Virus record (IMG/VR): IMGVR_UViG_3300007735_000644
Coordinates: 1 to 33,886 of that record
Direction: 5' to 3' (one strand)
Length of the DNA stretch: 33,886 nucleotides
Source: a virus
Part shown: piece by piece, positions 21,986 to 29,301 of the stretch
Layout: each line of letters begins with the position of its first letter
How positions within the stretch are numbered: position 1 is the first letter of the stretch
Position numbers and translations under genes: made by a program
The notes under the pieces: model-generated
The model's database searches: none
What the model was told of the DNA's origin: nothing
Seen by the model: only the letters and a program-made list of their open reading frames with translations

Positions 21986-24283
21986 ATGCAGAATTCTACC
22001 CACACGGCTTCGACCGCCCCCAACACGGCCACCAAGTCCGTGCTCGCTCGTCTCTTGGCGACTGAAAACATTTCGGTGGAGCACTCCGATGTGCCCACTG
22101 CTGCGTTCGACCTGAAGTCGCGTACCCTCATCCTGCCGCGTTGGAAGGACATGAGCAATTCGCTCTACGATATGCTTGTGGGTCACGAGGTGAGCCACGC
22201 CCTGAACACGCCGCAGAACGGTTGGACTGCGGACAGCAAGACTCTTGCCGCCAAGCACGGCGTGAGCGACGGCGTGGCTCGTCAGTACCTCAACATCGCG
22301 GAAGACGCTCGCATCGAACGGCTCATCAAGAACAAGTTCCCCGGTCTTCGTGCGGACTTCTTCAAGGGCTACGGCGAACTCCACGCGAAGAATTTCTTCG
22401 ACACCGCCGGTCAGGCGTGGTCGGACATGTGCCTCGGTGATCGCGTGAACCTCCACTTCAAGTTGGGTCTGCACACTGGTGCGAGCATCACCTTCACCGC
22501 GTCGGAGCAGACCATCGTGGACGCGCTCGACGCTGCGAACACTTGGGCGGATGCCGTTGCTGCGGCTGATGCCATGCTTGCGGTTGACGCGGCTAAGTGG
22601 CAGAAGGAAAAGCAGCAGAGCGAGAGCGAGAGCGGCGAGGCTGTTCCGTCTGACGGCGAGGGCGAGGCGAGCGAGAACCAGTCGTCTGATTCGCAGACCG
22701 GTGAGGGCGAGTCCAAGCAGGAGAGCGGCAACACCAAGCAGGACGGTGGCGAGCGGTCTGCTCCCAGCGCGGCTAGCACCCCTGATTCGCAGGGTGGCAG
22801 CGGTGCGGGTGATGCCGCGTCGAAGAGCAACGGCAACGCCGCTGCACAGCCGAAGAACGACATGCCCATGCCGCGTACCCAGTCGGCGTTCGACAATGCA
22901 CTCCAGACGCTGAACGAGGCGAAGAAGAGCGGCGGCTACGATGTGATTCGCGTGGGTGTGTGCGAGCCGCAGGATGTCGTGGTGGACTTCAAGACCGTGC
23001 TCGCGGACGCGGAGAGCATCGTGAGCCGCAACCGTCTCACCGTGGAGCCGTTCCGCAGCAGCGAGTACAAGACCGCGAGCACCGCGATGGCTACGGCTTT
23101 CGACCGTCGCAAGGCGGCGGACACTTGGAAGCGTACCGTGATTGCGAAGACGGGTGGCGTTGATCCCCTCCGCATGACGCAGTACAAGTGGAACGAGGAC
23201 ATCTTCCGCCGCACCGCTCGCGTGACCACTGGCAAGAACCACGGCATCGTGATTCTGCTCGACTGGAGCGGTTCCATGCACGGCATCATGCAGCAGACCC
23301 TTGGTCAGTTGCTCATCCTCACGGATTTCTGCCGCATGGCTGGCGTTCCGTTCGAAGTGTTCGCGTTCAGCGACTCGCCGTATATCCCTCTGCCGCAGGG
23401 TGTTGACGCTTACAGCAACGAGGCGTGGGACATTGCTGCCAAGCAGAGCAAGGAGTGGCAGAGCAAGATGAGTGGCAAGGCTGGCACTGCACAGGTGAGC
23501 CTCATCAACTTCTTCAGCAGTCGCATGACTGCTCCGCAGTACGAGCGGATGAAGGGCATCATGTGGAAGCAGTGGGGTTACATTGCGAATGACCGTCGTT
23601 ACCGCATGAGTTCGACCCCGACTGTCGCTGCCCTGTATCACCTGTGCCCTGTGGTGGAGCGTTTCCTCAAGTCCAACCGCATTCAGATTGCCCACACCGT
23701 GGTGCTGACTGACGGCGAAGCGACTGACGGCTTCTATCCCAATGTGAAGTATTCGGGCAATGCCTACGGCAACCATCACCATGTGATGGAGGATGCGGTC
23801 ACTGGCGTGTCTTACGATCTTGATACGCATTGGGAGTACGAAGGCATGACCTCCAAGCAGTTTCAGCGTGGCTCGGTGCGTTGGGACAAGCCGTACAATG
23901 CGTCGGTGTGTGCCGCGATTGACATTCTGCGTCGTCGCACGGGTTCCAAGGTGCACTGGATCGGTCTGTCGGAGCGGTCTGGTGCTACGGTTCCGAGCAT
24001 GGGCGGCTTCGTGCCTGACGCGAAGGGCAACAACTGGAGCCGCGACGGCTACGCTCGTGGTCGCGCTGGTGGTTTCGACACTGCGGTGATCGCTGCTGCT
24101 GCTCGTTTCGGTGGTGCAGGCAATGATTCGTGGCTCAACAAGCAGTTGGACAAGATGGACGAGAAGATTGACGGTGCAAAGACCGCTCGTACCCTCGTCA
24201 CCGCTGTGGTGAACAAGCAGGCGATGGCAAATTCCATGCGTTCGCTGGCCACGATCATCGGAGAGTACCTCGCACTCGCGTGA
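21986..24283 (+). CDS. Zincin-VWA protein (CobT/DUF2201-like)
   Basis: 765 aa from the ATG at 21986 (a TTG six bases upstream is in frame but lies in the promoter gap). Residues ~40-150: metallopeptidase-like domain with VGHEVSHAL (His67, Glu68, His71) and NIAEDARIE (Glu106 a possible third ligand). Residues ~205-295: acidic Ser/Glu/Gly-rich linker. Residues ~415-620: von Willebrand A domain with an intact MIDAS (DWSGS, Asp426; STPT around 543; LTDGEATDG, Asp576). Such proteins work with MoxR/CobS AAA+ ATPases, encoded just downstream. In phages they are often labelled cobalt chelatase CobT, but nothing here points to cobalamin. Codon use is far more GC-rich than in the late genes. Confidence 0.9.
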   Translation: MQNSTHTASTAPNTATKSVLARLLATENISVEHSDVPTAAFDLKSRTLILPRWKDMSNSLYDMLVGHEVSHALNTPQNGWTADSKTLAAKHGVSDGVARQYLNIAEDARIERLIKNKFPGLRADFFKGYGELHAKNFFDTAGQAWSDMCLGDRVNLHFKLGLHTGASITFTASEQTIVDALDAANTWADAVAAADAMLAVDAAKWQKEKQQSESESGEAVPSDGEGEASENQSSDSQTGEGESKQESGNTKQDGGERSAPSAASTPDSQGGSGAGDAASKSNGNAAAQPKNDMPMPRTQSAFDNALQTLNEAKKSGGYDVIRVGVCEPQDVVVDFKTVLADAESIVSRNRLTVEPFRSSEYKTASTAMATAFDRRKAADTWKRTVIAKTGGVDPLRMTQYKWNEDIFRRTARVTTGKNHGIVILLDWSGSMHGIMQQTLGQLLILTDFCRMAGVPFEVFAFSDSPYIPLPQGVDAYSNEAWDIAAKQSKEWQSKMSGKAGTAQVSLINFFSSRMTAPQYERMKGIMWKQWGYIANDRRYRMSSTPTVAALYHLCPVVERFLKSNRIQIAHTVVLTDGEATDGFYPNVKYSGNAYGNHHHVMEDAVTGVSYDLDTHWEYEGMTSKQFQRGSVRWDKPYNASVCAAIDILRRRTGSKVHWIGLSERSGATVPSMGGFVPDAKGNNWSRDGYARGRAGGFDTAVIAAAARFGGAGNDSWLNKQLDKMDEKIDGAKTARTLVTAVVNKQAMANSMRSLATIIGEYLALA

Positions 24284-24298
24284 TTCGCGTGAATTCAC

Positions 24299-24354
24299 GC
24301 CCCTCTGGAGCAGTAAATTCTGCAAAAATACCGTAAACCCTGCTCCAGAGGGGC
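24299..24354 (+). terminator. Perfect 15-bp inverted repeat, probable terminator
   Basis: GCCCCTCTGGAGCAG and CTGCTCCAGAGGGGC flank a 26-base loop and are followed by TTTAGG. It lies between the VWA gene and the promoter of the ATPase gene. The long loop and short T-run leave room for another role, such as protein binding or RNA processing. Confidence 0.65.
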
Positions 24355-24404
24355 TTTAGGCACTCAATTATCGGACTATTTTAGTCCAATTTCGCAAAAA
24401 ACCC

Positions 24405-24432
24405 TTGACAGAACCCCAATATCTGGTAAATT
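24405..24432 (+). promoter_or_regulatory. Host-type promoter at leaderless spacing (copy 2)
   Basis: TTGACA (perfect -35), 16-base spacer ending TGG, TAAATT, 6 bases, then ATG at 24439. No Shine-Dalgarno. Confidence 0.8.
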
Positions 24433-24438
24433 ATTGAT

Positions 24439-25788
24439 ATGAAGAACTCTACCTACACTCTCACTTCGACCCAGCACTCCTTCGTGACCGCCATCCGCCC
24501 GCACCTCGCTGCTTTCGGTCTGTCCGCGAAGACCACTGACAACGGGCAGAGCGTCCAGTTCTCGCCGCTGCTGAAGGCGGCGCAGAAGGCGGGCTACTCC
24601 GCTGTGCCCGCGTGGTGCATGGAGAAGAGCCGCAAGTGCGGTCGCGGCATGTATGTGCTGCCGGAACTGTTCGCTGACGATTCGGCGTTCGTTGTGACCG
24701 CCGTGAAGCGTGGTCGCCCTTCGGGTGCGAAGACCGTGAAGACCACTGTGAAGACGGTGGATCGTGCTGCTGCTGCTCTCGCGTCGGTTGTGGCTGATTC
24801 GTCGGTGGCGACGAACATCACCGGCAGCGGTGCGGTGAACATCACTGCCGATGCGGCTTGCATGGTTGCGAGCCTGACGGGCGGCGAGCGGAATTCGTTC
24901 ACGCCGGACACCGACAGCAACTACATTCCGTGGGGCTACCACGGCGAAATTGAGACGATCATCGCGTCCAAGGCGTTCTGCCCCGTGTTCATCACGGGCA
25001 TGAGCGGCAACGGCAAGACCACGATGGTGGAGCAGGTGTGTGCGAAGTTGGGACGCGAGTGCATCCGCGTGAACTTCACCGTGCAGACCGACGAGGACGA
25101 ACTGCTTGGCGGCTTCCGCCTCATCGCGGGCGAGACGAAGTTCGTGCCCGGTCCCGTGCTCGTGGCGATGGAGCGTGGTGCGGTGCTGCTGCTTGACGAG
25201 GTTGACCTTGGCGGTCACGCCATCATGTGCCTCCAGTCGGTGCTGGAGGGCAAGGGCAAGTTCATTCCGAAGATTGGTCAGTATGTGCGTCCTGCGGCGG
25301 GCTTCACCATCGTTGCCACCGCCAACACCAAGGGCAAGGGCAGTGCGGACGGTCGCTTCGCGGGCACGAATCAGTTGAACGAAGCCTTCCTCGACCGCTT
25401 CCACTTCTGCTACGAGCAGGATTACGCGGAGCCGAAGGTGGAGAAGAAGATTCTCAAGAAGTATGCCGCGAGCCTCGGCGTGAACGACGATTCGTTCATG
25501 GACAATCTGGTGCAGTGGGCTGACTTGGTTCGCAAGTCGTTCAAGCAGCAGATCGTGAACGAGATCATCACCACCCGCCGTCTGCGTGACATCGTGTTCG
25601 CGTTCAGCGTGTTCGGTGACAAGATGCAGGCGATTGAGCGTTGCGTGAGCCGCTTCGATGAGGAGACGAAGAACGCCTTCACGGAGTTCTACACCAAGAT
25701 CGACGCGACCGCCAAGGCGGCTGACGCTCCTGCGGCGACGGAGACGGCTTCGACTGTCGATGCCAACTCCACCAAGTGCCCGTTCTGA
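24439..25788 (+). CDS. MoxR/CobS-like AAA+ ATPase
   Basis: 449 aa. Residues 1-100 form an extra N-terminal domain (SAVPAWCMEKSRKCGRGMYV) ending in KRGRPSGAK, an AT-hook-like motif; the gene at 26196 is a stand-alone version of it. The AAA+ module follows: Walker A GMSGNGKTT (187-195), Walker B AVLLLDEVD (249-257), sensor 1 ATANT (about 293-297), and LDRF with a likely arginine finger near 320. MoxR-type ATPases remodel proteins or insert metals together with VWA partners, and the upstream gene is such a partner. CobS-like genes are known in T4-like cyanophages. Each of the two genes has its own promoter. Confidence 0.9.
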   Translation: MKNSTYTLTSTQHSFVTAIRPHLAAFGLSAKTTDNGQSVQFSPLLKAAQKAGYSAVPAWCMEKSRKCGRGMYVLPELFADDSAFVVTAVKRGRPSGAKTVKTTVKTVDRAAAALASVVADSSVATNITGSGAVNITADAACMVASLTGGERNSFTPDTDSNYIPWGYHGEIETIIASKAFCPVFITGMSGNGKTTMVEQVCAKLGRECIRVNFTVQTDEDELLGGFRLIAGETKFVPGPVLVAMERGAVLLLDEVDLGGHAIMCLQSVLEGKGKFIPKIGQYVRPAAGFTIVATANTKGKGSADGRFAGTNQLNEAFLDRFHFCYEQDYAEPKVEKKILKKYAASLGVNDDSFMDNLVQWADLVRKSFKQQIVNEIITTRRLRDIVFAFSVFGDKMQAIERCVSRFDEETKNAFTEFYTKIDATAKAADAPAATETASTVDANSTKCPF

Positions 25789-25806
25789 TAGAAAGGAAAC
25801 CACACC

Positions 25807-26163
25807 ATGACCACCACACTGCATCCACTCGTCAAGGGCATCACCATCAGCACCGATGACCACGAGACTTTCTTCAAGCGTCGCATCCACCTGTTTCTCG
25901 CCAACGGCTACGGCGTTAGCGTCGTCTACGGCACTGGCATCTACTCGCACACTCTCAACGGAGAGCGTCACGGCAAACTGCCGCCTGATGTGGGCAACGC
26001 CAAGCCTGAAGCGTCTTCGGTGGAAGTCGCAGTGATTCACCCCAACGGCAGTTTCGTGCCGTTCACTGGTGGAGATGAAGTTCGCGGATGGACTGACCTC
26101 GACACCGTTTTCAAGATTGTGGCATGGGCTGCTGCCCTGCCGTCTGCTACTGTTACTGCCTGA
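25807..26163 (+). CDS. Unknown protein in the AAA+/VWA operon (118 aa)
   Basis: AGGAA precedes the ATG, 18 bases after the ATPase stop, so it is likely co-transcribed. The product has GYGVSVVYGTGIYSHTLNGE and ASSVEVAVIHPNGSFVPFTG segments typical of a small alpha/beta or beta-barrel domain, and a hydrophobic C-terminus (IVAWAAAL). No family recognised. Location suggests an accessory factor of the ATPase system. Confidence 0.75.
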   Translation: MTTTLHPLVKGITISTDDHETFFKRRIHLFLANGYGVSVVYGTGIYSHTLNGERHGKLPPDVGNAKPEASSVEVAVIHPNGSFVPFTGGDEVRGWTDLDTVFKIVAWAAALPSATVTA

Positions 26164-26195
26164 TTCACTAAACTCTTTTCACAAGGAAAAACAAA

Positions 26196-26546
26196 ATGAA
26201 CACCAACAACAACATCATGCTCGCTTCGTACACTCCTGGACAGATCGCTTTCATCTCGTGGCTTCAGGGCAACCGTGACAAGATTGCCGTGTTTGACGAG
26301 TGCACCGTGAGCCGCAAGGACTTGCTCGCCCTGCTTCAGAGCGACTCTGCCTACATTGCCGTGCCTGCGTGGATCGCTGCTCCCAAGTCTCGCCGTGCTG
26401 GTCGCGGAAACTACTTGATTCCTGAAATCAATGCCGATGTGGCTACTCTGGTCGTGAACGGCAACAAGCGTGGACGCAAGGCAGGCAGCAAGAATGTGAA
26501 GGGAACCGCTCCTGCGGCTCCCGCCCCCACGCCGGTGAAGGCTTGA
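26196..26546 (+). CDS. Stand-alone copy of the ATPase N-terminal domain
   Basis: 116 aa, AAGGA upstream. IAVPAWIAAPKSRRAGRGNY, then LIPEINADVATLVVNGNKRG and RKAGSK align with the ATPase residues ~54-98 (SAVPAW...CGRGMYVLPELFADDSAFVV...KRGRPSGAK). It lacks all ATPase motifs. It may compete with the ATPase for a partner or bind DNA through the basic RGRK motif. The Ala/Pro-rich tail (APAAPAPTPVKA) is probably disordered. A tRNA gene starts 8 bases after its stop. Confidence 0.8.
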   Translation: MNTNNNIMLASYTPGQIAFISWLQGNRDKIAVFDECTVSRKDLLALLQSDSAYIAVPAWIAAPKSRRAGRGNYLIPEINADVATLVVNGNKRGRKAGSKNVKGTAPAAPAPTPVKA

Positions 26547-26553
26547 TTCACCC

Positions 26554-26626
26554 GTCCCCGTAACTCAGTGGATAGAGTAGCCGCCTTCTAAGCGGCAAGT
26601 CAGTGGTTCGAATCCACTCGGGGACG
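26554..26626 (+). tRNA. tRNA-Arg (anticodon UCU)
   Basis: 73 bases with a full cloverleaf: acceptor GTCCCCG/CGGGGAC, D stem ACTC/GAGT, anticodon arm GCCGC-CTTCTAA-GCGGC, T arm AGTGG-TTCGAAT-CCACT. No CCA is encoded. It reads AGA, a codon more likely in the AT-richer late genes than in a GC-rich host. Confidence 0.95.
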
Positions 26627-26666
26627 CTTCTCGTGACACTTTCGCAAACTCTACAGGAAACACCGC

Positions 26667-26858
26667 ATGTGCAAGCAACTTCGAATGAGCGACTTTGAGC
26701 GTTCCATCCGTTCCGACTCCCCAATGTATCCGCATGACCCCGATGCAGACTGGGATGATGATTGTATCGAATTTCCGTCTGACGAGGATATGGAAGGCGA
26801 TGTGACGGACACCGCCGAATATCCCGACGAGCCGTGGGATGATGAAGTCGCGGACTAA
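26667..26858 (+). CDS. Small, very acidic protein
   Basis: 63 aa with GGAAA upstream of the ATG. More than a third of the residues after position 18 are Asp or Glu (DPDADWDDDCIEF, DEDMEGDVTDTAEYPDEPWD). Small acidic phage proteins often mimic DNA or bind basic host proteins; here this is only a possibility. It lies between two tRNAs in the early block. Confidence 0.65.
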   Translation: MCKQLRMSDFERSIRSDSPMYPHDPDADWDDDCIEFPSDEDMEGDVTDTAEYPDEPWDDEVAD

Positions 26859-26874
26859 CAGCAGAAAGAAAAAA

Positions 26875-27174
26875 ATGAACACCGCCACCGAAACAACTGA
26901 ATTCCCCCATCTCACGATTAGCCTGTCTCCCATTCACCTTCACGACATTGTTGTTCTGCTTGAAGACTTTGTTCCCAAGCAGGAAAGCAAGTATTCGCTC
27001 AAGAGGCTACTCATGGCACTGCGGCAGAACGGTTACGAATCATTTGCCGCACTGGAAACGGTGGCGAGCAAACAGTTGAGTGCTCAACTCTCTCATCTAT
27101 TTGAGAGTGGACTGGCAGAACGATACACTAGAAATAGGAATAGTGAAACCGATTCTCCACCTGACGCGGACTAA
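26875..27174 (+). CDS. Small helical protein of unknown function (99 aa)
   Basis: The ATG at 26875 follows a purine-rich AGAAAG stretch; an in-frame start 36 bases upstream overlaps the previous gene. The core is helical (LHDIVVLLEDFVPKQESKYS, LKRLLMALRQNGYESFAALE) and could be a winged-helix or other small DNA-binding fold, but no motif is decisive. The C-terminus is charged. A tRNA follows 9 bases after the stop. Confidence 0.65.
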   Translation: MNTATETTEFPHLTISLSPIHLHDIVVLLEDFVPKQESKYSLKRLLMALRQNGYESFAALETVASKQLSAQLSHLFESGLAERYTRNRNSETDSPPDAD

Positions 27175-27183
27175 TTGAATAAC

Positions 27184-27256
27184 GGGTGCGTAGTCCAACG
27201 GCAGAGACAGAGGACTCAAAATCTTCACAGTGTGGGTTCGAATCCCACCGCACCTA
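27184..27256 (+). tRNA. tRNA with CAA anticodon (Leu by code), short variable loop
   Basis: 73 bases: acceptor GGGTGCG/CGCACCT (one G:U), anticodon arm GAGGA-CTCAAAA-TCTTC, T arm GTGGG-TTCGAAT-CCCAC. The anticodon is CAA, normally leucine. However, leucine tRNAs carry a long variable arm, and this one has only 5 bases (ACAGT). The D stem is weak (GTC/GAC). No CCA is encoded. Confidence 0.85.
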
Positions 27257-27302
27257 TTCGAATAGATACCTTGCCCCATTAGTAGAGTTCTGCGGGCAAC
27301 AG

Positions 27303-27334
27303 CCCTGATAGCGTAGTGCTATCAGGGTTTTTTT
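27303..27334 (+). terminator. Strong Rho-independent terminator
   Basis: CCCTGATAGC / GCTATCAGGG perfect 10-bp stem, 5-base loop and seven T. It closes the tRNA-containing early operon. Confidence 0.95.
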
Positions 27335-27857
27335 ATTTCTACAGGGATTTCCTGCGTATGTGGAAACCCTGAACACGCGCTAGAAACAGGGGTGTTACGG
27401 GTGGGTACGCTCTCGGCAGGTAGTCGGGGACCAGTCATTTCGGGGGGTGGTCCGGTGGGGGGTGGGCCGGCTAGCCCAACCCGAAGAATTCCGAAAGGCA
27501 AAATTCAAAAATTGGGACTCCTAGAAATCGCTAAAGTAGATTTCAAATATTGGGACTCCTATGAGCCTCTCCCAAGATTTCAAATATTCAGCACCCACAC
27601 GGCGTTTCGCCACACGCTCTGCCTACGCTCTGCCCTCCCAATCCCCATACGCCACGCCCCAAGCCCGCCCTAGCCCCGTATAGCCCGTCCGTATACCCAC
27701 GCCCAACCCCGTTTCCCCACACCGCCGCCCCGCAAATCCACGCCACAGTTTTCAAATATTGACACCCCTTTGACCACGGAGTAAAAACTTTATCCTTTAC
27801 CTAATTCCTGAAGTAAAACCCCGTAAGTGTTTTAGTAGGGAAAAATATTCGTACCCC
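27335..27857. other. Non-coding region with iterons and G-rich to C-rich switch
   Basis: About 520 bases without a credible gene. A G-rich part (27386-27472, runs of six G) is followed by AT-rich repeats and then a C-rich part (27600-27740). The 20-base sequence TTCAAAAATTGGGACTCCTA (27504) recurs with one mismatch at 27542. The core TTTCAAATATT recurs at 27578 and 27750. The first three units are spaced 38 and 37 bases apart. It could be an origin, a regulator site or an untranslated RNA. Confidence 0.6.
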
Positions 27858-27885
27858 TTGCAGTTCGCCCTGCCTGTGTTATACT
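27858..27885 (+). promoter_or_regulatory. Host-type promoter at leaderless spacing (copy 3)
   Basis: TTGCAG, 16-base spacer ending TGT, TATACT, 6 bases, then ATG at 27892. It shares the upstream context ACCCCTTGCA with copy 1. Confidence 0.8.
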
Positions 27886-27891
27886 AGTGGC

Positions 27892-28254
27892 ATGAGCACA
27901 CCGCAACAGCACCACCTGTTTGCACGGTTCACCGAAGCAGACGGTGTGGACAAAGAGTTTATCTACTGGGTGGAGTTCCGCCCTGTGGAACACCTCAACA
28001 GTTGCCGCATCAACTTGTGCCATCCCGAAGCCCCGTTTTGGAAACAGGTTCCTGTGGTCACTACAGTCATGCGAAAAATGGAGAAGAGTGGGCGGAACGA
28101 GTGGACGGTGGGATTGGAAACGGCACGAGTGCTGTGGGCCATGTTGATTCGCAACGGCTGGTACACCACCGTTCACGACGCACAGGTGGGCAAGCCGGTA
28201 TGGCTGATTTCGGTGGAAGACCTCGTGAAGATTGTGGAAGGACAAAACGCATGA
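27892..28254 (+). CDS. Unknown early protein 1 of a three-gene overlap cluster
   Basis: 120 aa, leaderless start. Contains RINLCHPEAPFWKQVPVV and a helical block WTVGLETARVLWAMLIRNGW. The block ARVLWA resembles AQALWA and ARILWA near the ends of the next two genes, so the three may be diverged relatives. Hydrophobic and Trp-rich but no membrane span. Stop overlaps the next ATG (ATGA). No family recognised. Confidence 0.8.
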   Translation: MSTPQQHHLFARFTEADGVDKEFIYWVEFRPVEHLNSCRINLCHPEAPFWKQVPVVTTVMRKMEKSGRNEWTVGLETARVLWAMLIRNGWYTTVHDAQVGKPVWLISVEDLVKIVEGQNA

Positions 28255-28697
28255 GTACTCCCCTTCACCACTTCTCGCCCCAAACGCTATTGGAAACCCT
28301 GCCCGCGTTGGGTCGGTTGGACATTGCCGCAAAATACACAAAGCCTACAGAACACCTGTGGGGGCTGCGTGACTGCCGTGACCCCTCGGAGAACGGCAGT
28401 TTCACCTCACGCCTGTGGTTCAAGCCTGCTTGGGAGCGGTGGGGCGGGGTGTGGGTGGTGAACGGCATGAGCGTGGAGTTGTGTGGCTACGCTGCGGGCG
28501 TGAAATGGGACACAGCCCTGCGTGTGCGTAGCGTGTCTGCTCCCAAGATCGTTCATGCCTTTGAAGGTGGTCGCGTGTGGATGGAGTGGAGCCACGCACA
28601 AGCCCTGTGGGCAGCGTGTCGTGAGCGGTGGCTGGAGTACAGCACAGACAGCGGCAGGTTTTGGTTGATGTGGCCCAACAAATGGGAGCAGATATGA
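28251..28697 (+). CDS. Unknown early protein 2 of the overlap cluster
   Basis: 148 aa; ATGA overlap with the first gene, with GGAAGGA upstream. Trp-rich beta-type sequence (SRLWFKPAWERWGGVWVVNG) and a C-terminal helix WSHAQALWAACRERWLEY followed by a FWLMWPN end. No domain recognised. Expressed by translational coupling. Codon use is GC-rich like the rest of the early block. Confidence 0.8.
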   Translation: MSTPLHHFSPQTLLETLPALGRLDIAAKYTKPTEHLWGLRDCRDPSENGSFTSRLWFKPAWERWGGVWVVNGMSVELCGYAAGVKWDTALRVRSVSAPKIVHAFEGGRVWMEWSHAQALWAACRERWLEYSTDSGRFWLMWPNKWEQI

Positions 28698-29113
28698 CCG
28701 ACACGAACGGAGTTTACGAATTGCGTGAACGGGGATCGTCGCGGGTGTGGCAGTTCTTTCCCGTGACAGGCGATACCGTGCGGATCAAACTGGTGTGGAA
28801 CGATCTGCCGATGGGAGCGTGTGAGCGGTGGGTAATGAAAACCGCATTCAAACGCGGCGGGGTGGAGGTTCCGTGGAATCCGTTTGGGCGGGGCTACTCC
28901 TTTTTGAATTTCCGAATGGACTACCACCCCACCTACGAAACCCACTACTGTGAAGTAGAGTTCCACCGGAGCGAAGGCTATACGGTGTACATGGACACCG
29001 GAGACGCTCGGATACTGTGGGCAATTATTGCAGGTGATGTGGACGGGTTTCAAAACGCCAGTCGGGCAGCACAAAAAAATCGCAAGGGGGCAACCCCTCC
29101 GCAAGTCGTATAA
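28694..29113 (+). CDS. Unknown early protein 3 of the overlap cluster
   Basis: 139 aa; ATGA overlap with gene 2, GGGAG upstream. Beta-rich (VWQFFPVTGDTVRIKLVWND, YETHYCEVEFHRSEGYTVYM) ending with the ARILWA helix and a basic tail (RAAQKNRKGATPPQ). Function unknown. A late promoter begins within its last codons. Confidence 0.8.
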   Translation: MTDTNGVYELRERGSSRVWQFFPVTGDTVRIKLVWNDLPMGACERWVMKTAFKRGGVEVPWNPFGRGYSFLNFRMDYHPTYETHYCEVEFHRSEGYTVYMDTGDARILWAIIAGDVDGFQNASRAAQKNRKGATPPQVV

Positions 29114-29116
29114 ATA
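29109..29116 (+). promoter_or_regulatory. T4-type late promoter (TATAAATA, perfect)
   Basis: Identical to the T4 consensus, overlapping the stop of the previous gene, 29 bases before the ATG at 29146. It marks the switch from early to late expression along the map. Confidence 0.85.
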
Positions 29117-29145
29117 CTGTACTGCTTTGTGAAAGGAGCAAAATC

Positions 29146-29265
29146 ATGGGTGACGCTTTTATCAATCTGTTGGGTATTGCGGTGGCAGCGGTAGTGTTCT
29201 CGTTTGCGTTTACTGCGGCTGACCGAGTGTTCGGTGGCAAGATTCGCAAGCGACGAGCCAAGTAA
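29146..29265 (+). CDS. 39-residue single-span membrane protein
   Basis: AAAGGAG upstream and own late promoter. Sequence begins MGDAFINLLGIAVAAVVFSF, one clear membrane helix to about residue 25, then a basic end (GGKIRKRRAK). By the positive-inside rule the C-terminus is in the cytoplasm. Small late membrane proteins can be holins, antiholins or lysis regulators; this cannot be decided here. Confidence 0.8.
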   Translation: MGDAFINLLGIAVAAVVFSFAFTAADRVFGGKIRKRRAK

Positions 29266-29301
29266 AAAATAAGCCACGACACACACGCGACTCCTGTGCC
29301 T

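Noticed and set aside
21968-24325. 785-codon open frame on the minus strand
   Set aside because: It is the mirror of the GC-rich zincin-VWA gene. Long antisense frames arise from its codon use; the product is His/Arg/Ala-rich without motifs, and the plus-strand gene has a promoter and intact domains.
21986-25788. Cobalt chelatase CobT/CobS as a metabolic function
   Set aside because: The domain match is to the general AAA+/VWA pairing. No other cobalamin gene is present, so the vitamin B12 label was not used.
24376-26040. 554-codon open frame on the minus strand
   Set aside because: Antisense shadow of the AAA+ ATPase gene, which has Walker A, Walker B and sensor motifs.
21385-26546. Integrated mobile element
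   Set aside because: The base composition differs from the flanks, but I found no integrase, transposase, direct repeats or tRNA-end attachment site; an early-gene block explains it equally well.
27392-27673. 93-codon plus-strand frame
   Set aside because: It lies in the G-rich and repeat region, has no ribosome binding site, and its composition follows the base skew.
27335-27857. CRISPR array
   Set aside because: The repeats are few, imperfect and unevenly spaced, with no cas genes in the window; the Cas4-like nuclease at 10212 stands alone in a phage replication context.
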